NCBI GenBank assembly: GCA_000151295.1
Contig: GG745351.1
Span: forward strand, 427,426-449,858
DNA from: Allomyces macrogynus ATCC 38327
Lineage: Eukaryota > Blastocladiomycota > Blastocladiomycetes > Blastocladiales > Blastocladiaceae
DNA: 22,433 nt
Reading direction: 5' to 3'
The notes beneath the pieces are model-generated. The model searched no databases. It was not told the origin of the DNA and worked only from the letters and a program-made list of their open reading frames with translations. A program made the translations under genes and the position numbers. Of this stretch, positions 18,966 to 22,433 are shown piece after piece. Each line of letters starts with the position of its first letter. Position 1 is the first letter of the stretch.

Positions 18966-21900
18966 ATGCACCCGACCAGGGGGCTTCTTGTCTTTATTGG
19001 TCGTTCGCGGCTGCCGTCCTCGTCGCCGACAAATCCACTTGATCGCGCATCGCCGTCGTCGTCTTGTCGGCGTTCTGACTCTCCGCGCGCGCACCAAGGG
19101 CCCGCACTCGCTGCAGACCGCCCGAGCGACGAGCCTGGCCCCGTCGCTCTACCAAGACCGCGTCCGATCACCGTGCCCGCTTGCTCGACCACGTGCGCCT
19201 CCTTCCCACTGCACCCGGACGAGCCGAACCCCAAGCTCCTGGTCGCTCAGCTCTTCATCATGCAGCAAATCTCGCGCGCCAACAAGCGCGTGCCGAGAGC
19301 GCACGCCGACCCGAAGCTGCTGAGTATGTCCATCAACGACATGATCAAGGCGCACGTAAGTTGTTGTTGACTCCTGCATCGTGCCCCTGCGATCATCCAC
19401 GTTCTGATGACGGCCTCCTTCAATTTTTTGATTCGGATTGACCCCAGTTTGCGGCGCCGGACCCGCGCACTGCGACGGACCTGTTTGCTGGCGTGCCCGA
19501 CCGGCACCCGCACCTGCACGTTGCGCACGCGCGCCCGTTTTTCGACCAGCTCACGCAGCTCGTCAACCCGGACCGGTCGCGGTGGACGAGTACGTTTTCC
19601 CGCGCGCCGGGGATGCACCCGAAATGATGGCGTTCTTTCTGACCAACCCACCGCCCTCTAGATCTCTACCCGCACGCATCGACGCTCGCCCTCACCAGGC
19701 TGCGCGACCTGGCGTTTGATCGGCAGCCCGACACTGGTGCACGGTACTCGCATTTCCAACACTTTATTGTACGTGCTTGAGCGACGCGTATGTCGTGATC
19801 CGCGCTTTCTCCAGTCCTGACCACCTCCTCCACCCGCCAAACAGATCATGTACATTCTCGCCGACGCCGGGTCGATCGCGCTCGTCGACCAGTACTGCAC
19901 GACCTACCGCGTCGACCCCGTGCTCGCGCACGTGCCGATCGCGCTCGCCGCCATGGACCGCGCCGACTACGAGGTACCGTTTCCGCGCCAACTCGTATCT
20001 TTCCCTCAACGGGGGTTTCCTGACCAACTCGCGCATCCAACAGACGGTTCGCGCGCACGCGTACCACGTCCAAGCACAACATCCGGCCATGGCTCCTTTT
20101 GCCGACACCTTGATCCGCGCCCTCGCCGTGGCGGGCCAACGCGAGACTGCGCGGTGGCTCGCGCCCATGATCGGGTACGCGATGGACCTCGACTTGGCAA
20201 TTCAAGTGTGTCTCGACCTGCCGCGCGGGCCGCAGGAACTGGTCGACCTCGCGCACGACGACGAAGACCTCGCCGCCGTCATTCACGCGTTCGGCACCCC
20301 CGCACCCAGCCCCGCCCACCTCGCCGCGCGCCGCGACGCCCTCGAACTGGCTTCGACTGCCCGGATCGCGGCGGCCGTGCGGTTGCTCTTGGATGAGATG
20401 CGGCTGCCGGCGTCCCCGGCGTTCGCACACGCCGTCTTCCACGTGCTCGTGCACCACCAGCTGTTTGTGGACGCGGGCGTCTGGGCGCACGTGTTGGCGC
20501 GCGACCCGCGGTACGCGGCTGGGCGTGACGTGCGCACGCGGATCATGGAGGAAGTGGTCCGGGACCGGATGTGGACCGACGAAGCCAGCGAGCTGGAGAT
20601 GAAGATTGCCCAGGCGGATGCGGCGGGGCCGGTGCCGGTCGCGGCCGAGGAAGTCGCCATGGACCACGACATGGACCGTGTGCACGAACAGGACGTGGAT
20701 ATGGCCGACGCCGACGCCGAGGGCGGCGATCACACCACGCCGCGCGCCGCGAGCGCTGCGGCGTCGACTTCGACGGCGAACACCACACCCACGCCCGTGG
20801 TCTCGACCCCTGGCGCCGCTCCGTCGTTCGGGTTCGCGTTCGGATCGAGCACGCCGAGTACCGCGTCGACCATGCGGCTGCCGGAGACCGCGTCGACCGT
20901 GCGCACGGACGCTGCGAGTGCCGCGAGCGCCGTCGAAAACACGCCGTCGCGGCCCGCGCGCGGTGGCGCGGCGCGTCCGCGTGGACCGACGCCGACGGCT
21001 GCCGCGGGCAGTGCGTGGTGGCTCGGCGGCGCGCCAGCGGCGGCGGTGTCGACGGACGAGTCGCGCTCGGCGACACCCAAGACGATGAGCGGGCTCACGC
21101 CGGCGAGAATGACGCCGACGCCGCCCTTGGCCACGCGCACGCCGGCGTCTCGGTCGGCTCCGCGCACGCCCGCGTCGCGCGTGTCCAACACGTCGACGCG
21201 CCGCACACCCGGGTCCGCTGGATCCGCGTCGAGTCGCGCCCTGTTTTCGGCGTCACATGCACTGAGTACACCGATTCCCAACATGCCGCAGACGACGCAG
21301 CTTATGATTCGCATGAACGAGCATACGAGTGGGACCGAGGCGGCCGATTCGGAGTCGCATGCGATCGCGGACGAGGAGGAAGAGCGCGCGGCCGAGGCGC
21401 AGGTGGAGGAGTCCGAGAAGACGCAGCGTAAGATGGAGGAGCTGCAGCGGGGGATTGAGGCGGTCATGGAGGAAGGGCGCGGGGTGGGGGAGAGATTTGG
21501 GCATGCGATGAGCGAGGCGAGCGAGTTGGGGGAGCGCGTGGCCGAGATGCAGGCGCATGAGGAGGAGGACGAGCACGAGGAAGGGCACGCGGAGGAAGAG
21601 AACGTGGAAGGGCACGGGGAAGAAGATGTGCCCATGGACGAGGCCGCGGATGCGCACGACGACGTGCACGAGGACGTCGGCGTGGCGGATGCGTTTTCGA
21701 TGCCGTCCCCGGGCCCCGTTCCCACCCTGGCCCCGCCCCCAGCTCCGGAGCAAGTGCAAGACGACGAGGACCAGGACGTGGACTTGCAAATGATCGACAT
21801 GGCCCCGGCCACACCGGCGCCAACGACACTTACACTGCCCGCTGCTGGTCCATCCCCTACGGCCGCAACCGCCGCTGCCGCTGCTGCACCCGCCCCGACC

Positions 21901-22433
21901 TCGACGCCGCCCGCCGCCGTGCCAGCGCCACCAGCGCGGTCGCGCACCGCGCCTTCGACGTCCGGGGCCGCATCGACCCCGCATCGCCCGCGCACGGTGC
22001 CATCCACGGCTGCGGCCACGCCCGTGCGCCCGCACACCGCGTCCTCGTCGATCACGGCGACTCCGAACCGCGCATCGATCATCGCGACTCCGAACCGCGC
22101 CTCGTCGACGGCCCCGACCCCGAAACTTCCTACCGCCACCTCCTCAGCGTCCGCGACCCCGAGACTTTCGACGGCGACCTCTACCCCGAAACTCCCGACC
22201 GCGACCCCAAGTCGCGGCCCGTCCGGCGCATTGACGACCCTGTCCACCCCGACGCGCACCCCGGCCCCGCCACCCCCCGCCGCGATCCCATTCACCGGCG
22301 GGTCCGTCGTCCCGCAAGCCGCGCGCACCGCGTCCGCTCTTCGCCAGCCGACCGCCACCCCGGCGCCCGCCGCCTGCCAAGACTCCGCGCCGGCGCGGGA
22401 CCGACCTTCCAGCCGAAACCCCGACTCGCACGC
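18966..22433 (+). CDS. ELYS-like nucleoporin-domain protein with long S/T-P-rich tail, C-terminus cut by the window edge
   Basis: Exons 18966-19355, 19448-19589, 19662-19768, 19845-19973 and 20044-22433 and beyond, joined by introns of 70-92 nt in consistent phase, three with CTGAC motifs. More than 1,050 aa are visible. The helical N-terminal half runs through NPKLLVAQLFIMQQI, FFDQLTQLVNPDRSRW and IIMYILADAGSIALVDQY. After it come LAAMDRADYE and FADTLIRALAVAGQ. This follows the pattern of the ELYS domain (short helical repeats ending in a 'LDxxDFExAL' turn), found in fungal Ely5-like proteins and in animal ELYS, which seeds nuclear pore assembly. Then come an FG-like SFGFAFGSST (about 517), many Ser/Thr-Pro sites likely used by Cdk, an acidic coiled coil (about 692-808) and a Thr/Pro/Ala-rich tail. 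The family call rests on pattern memory. The start is uncertain; the first 80 residues are low-complexity. Confidence 0.6.
22048..22101 (+). repeat. Tandem 27-bp repeat inside the ELYS-like gene
   Basis: Two near-identical 27-bp units encode S-I-T-A-T-P-N-R-A and S-I-I-A-T-P-N-R-A. More degenerate T-P-K/R-L units follow to about 22210. This in-frame minisatellite multiplies Thr-Pro-basic sites, which match the Cdk consensus. Confidence 0.7.

Noticed and set aside
19974..20043. Reading YLSLNGGFLTNSRIQQ as coding sequence of the ELYS-like gene
   Set aside because: This frame matches the downstream exon but not the upstream one. The 70-nt segment has GTACCG, CTGAC and CAACAG signals and keeps phase when removed, so it is an intron.
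20730..22358. Minus-strand open frame of 542 codons
   Set aside because: It is antisense to the S/T-P-rich exon of the ELYS-like gene. Its Ala/Val/Gly/Ser bias is the mirror of the GC-rich sense codons, and no splice or promoter evidence supports it.

Overview
The window is very GC-rich nuclear DNA from a eukaryote with small spliceosomal introns, most probably a fungus, perhaps an early-diverging one. The evidence is the gene content (Cdc14 phosphatase, a Set3/MLL5-type PHD-SET protein, mitochondrial Sdh4, an ELYS-like nucleoporin domain) and the introns: mostly 64-94 nt, GT...AG, often with a CTGAC branch-point-like motif 15-30 nt before the acceptor. The lineage is an inference; no rRNA or other marker is present. 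Gene models were built by hand by joining reading frames at GT/AG sites where the phases agree.

Left part (1-9.7 kb). A partial PHD-SET gene (Set3/MLL5/UpSET family) runs leftward off the window edge. It shares a 1.1 kb promoter region with a divergent, complete five-exon CDC14 gene. Two compact intronless genes follow on the plus strand: an unrecognised 146-aa protein and a 174-aa disordered protein with two SUMO-interaction-like motifs. Next is a TATA-driven two-exon gene for a small secreted Cys-rich protein.

Middle (9.7-17.1 kb). This looks like an accessory region, less GC-biased than its flanks. Its centre is a minus-strand two-exon gene for an 866-aa protein: an AIG1/GIMAP-like P-loop NTPase domain fused to five tandem beta-rich repeats built round a W-[ST]-R core. 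A decayed, inverted copy of its last repeat lies about 1 kb beyond its 3' end. About 1.8 kb upstream is a seven-exon gene for a 316-aa secreted protein. Its N-terminal part, including the intron just after the signal peptide, matches the small secreted protein at 9.1 kb, so the two appear to be diverged members of one secreted family. The gaps hold only weak candidate ORFs.

Right part (17.1-22.4 kb). Housekeeping genes resume: SDH4 (complex II membrane anchor) on the minus strand, then, divergently across about 245 bp, a large multi-exon gene whose N-terminal half resembles the ELYS nuclear-pore domain. Its long Ser/Thr-Pro-rich, acidic, coiled-coil tail is cut by the right edge.

Most interesting are the NTPase-repeat fusion with its inverted relic, and the pair of secreted paralogs on either side of it.
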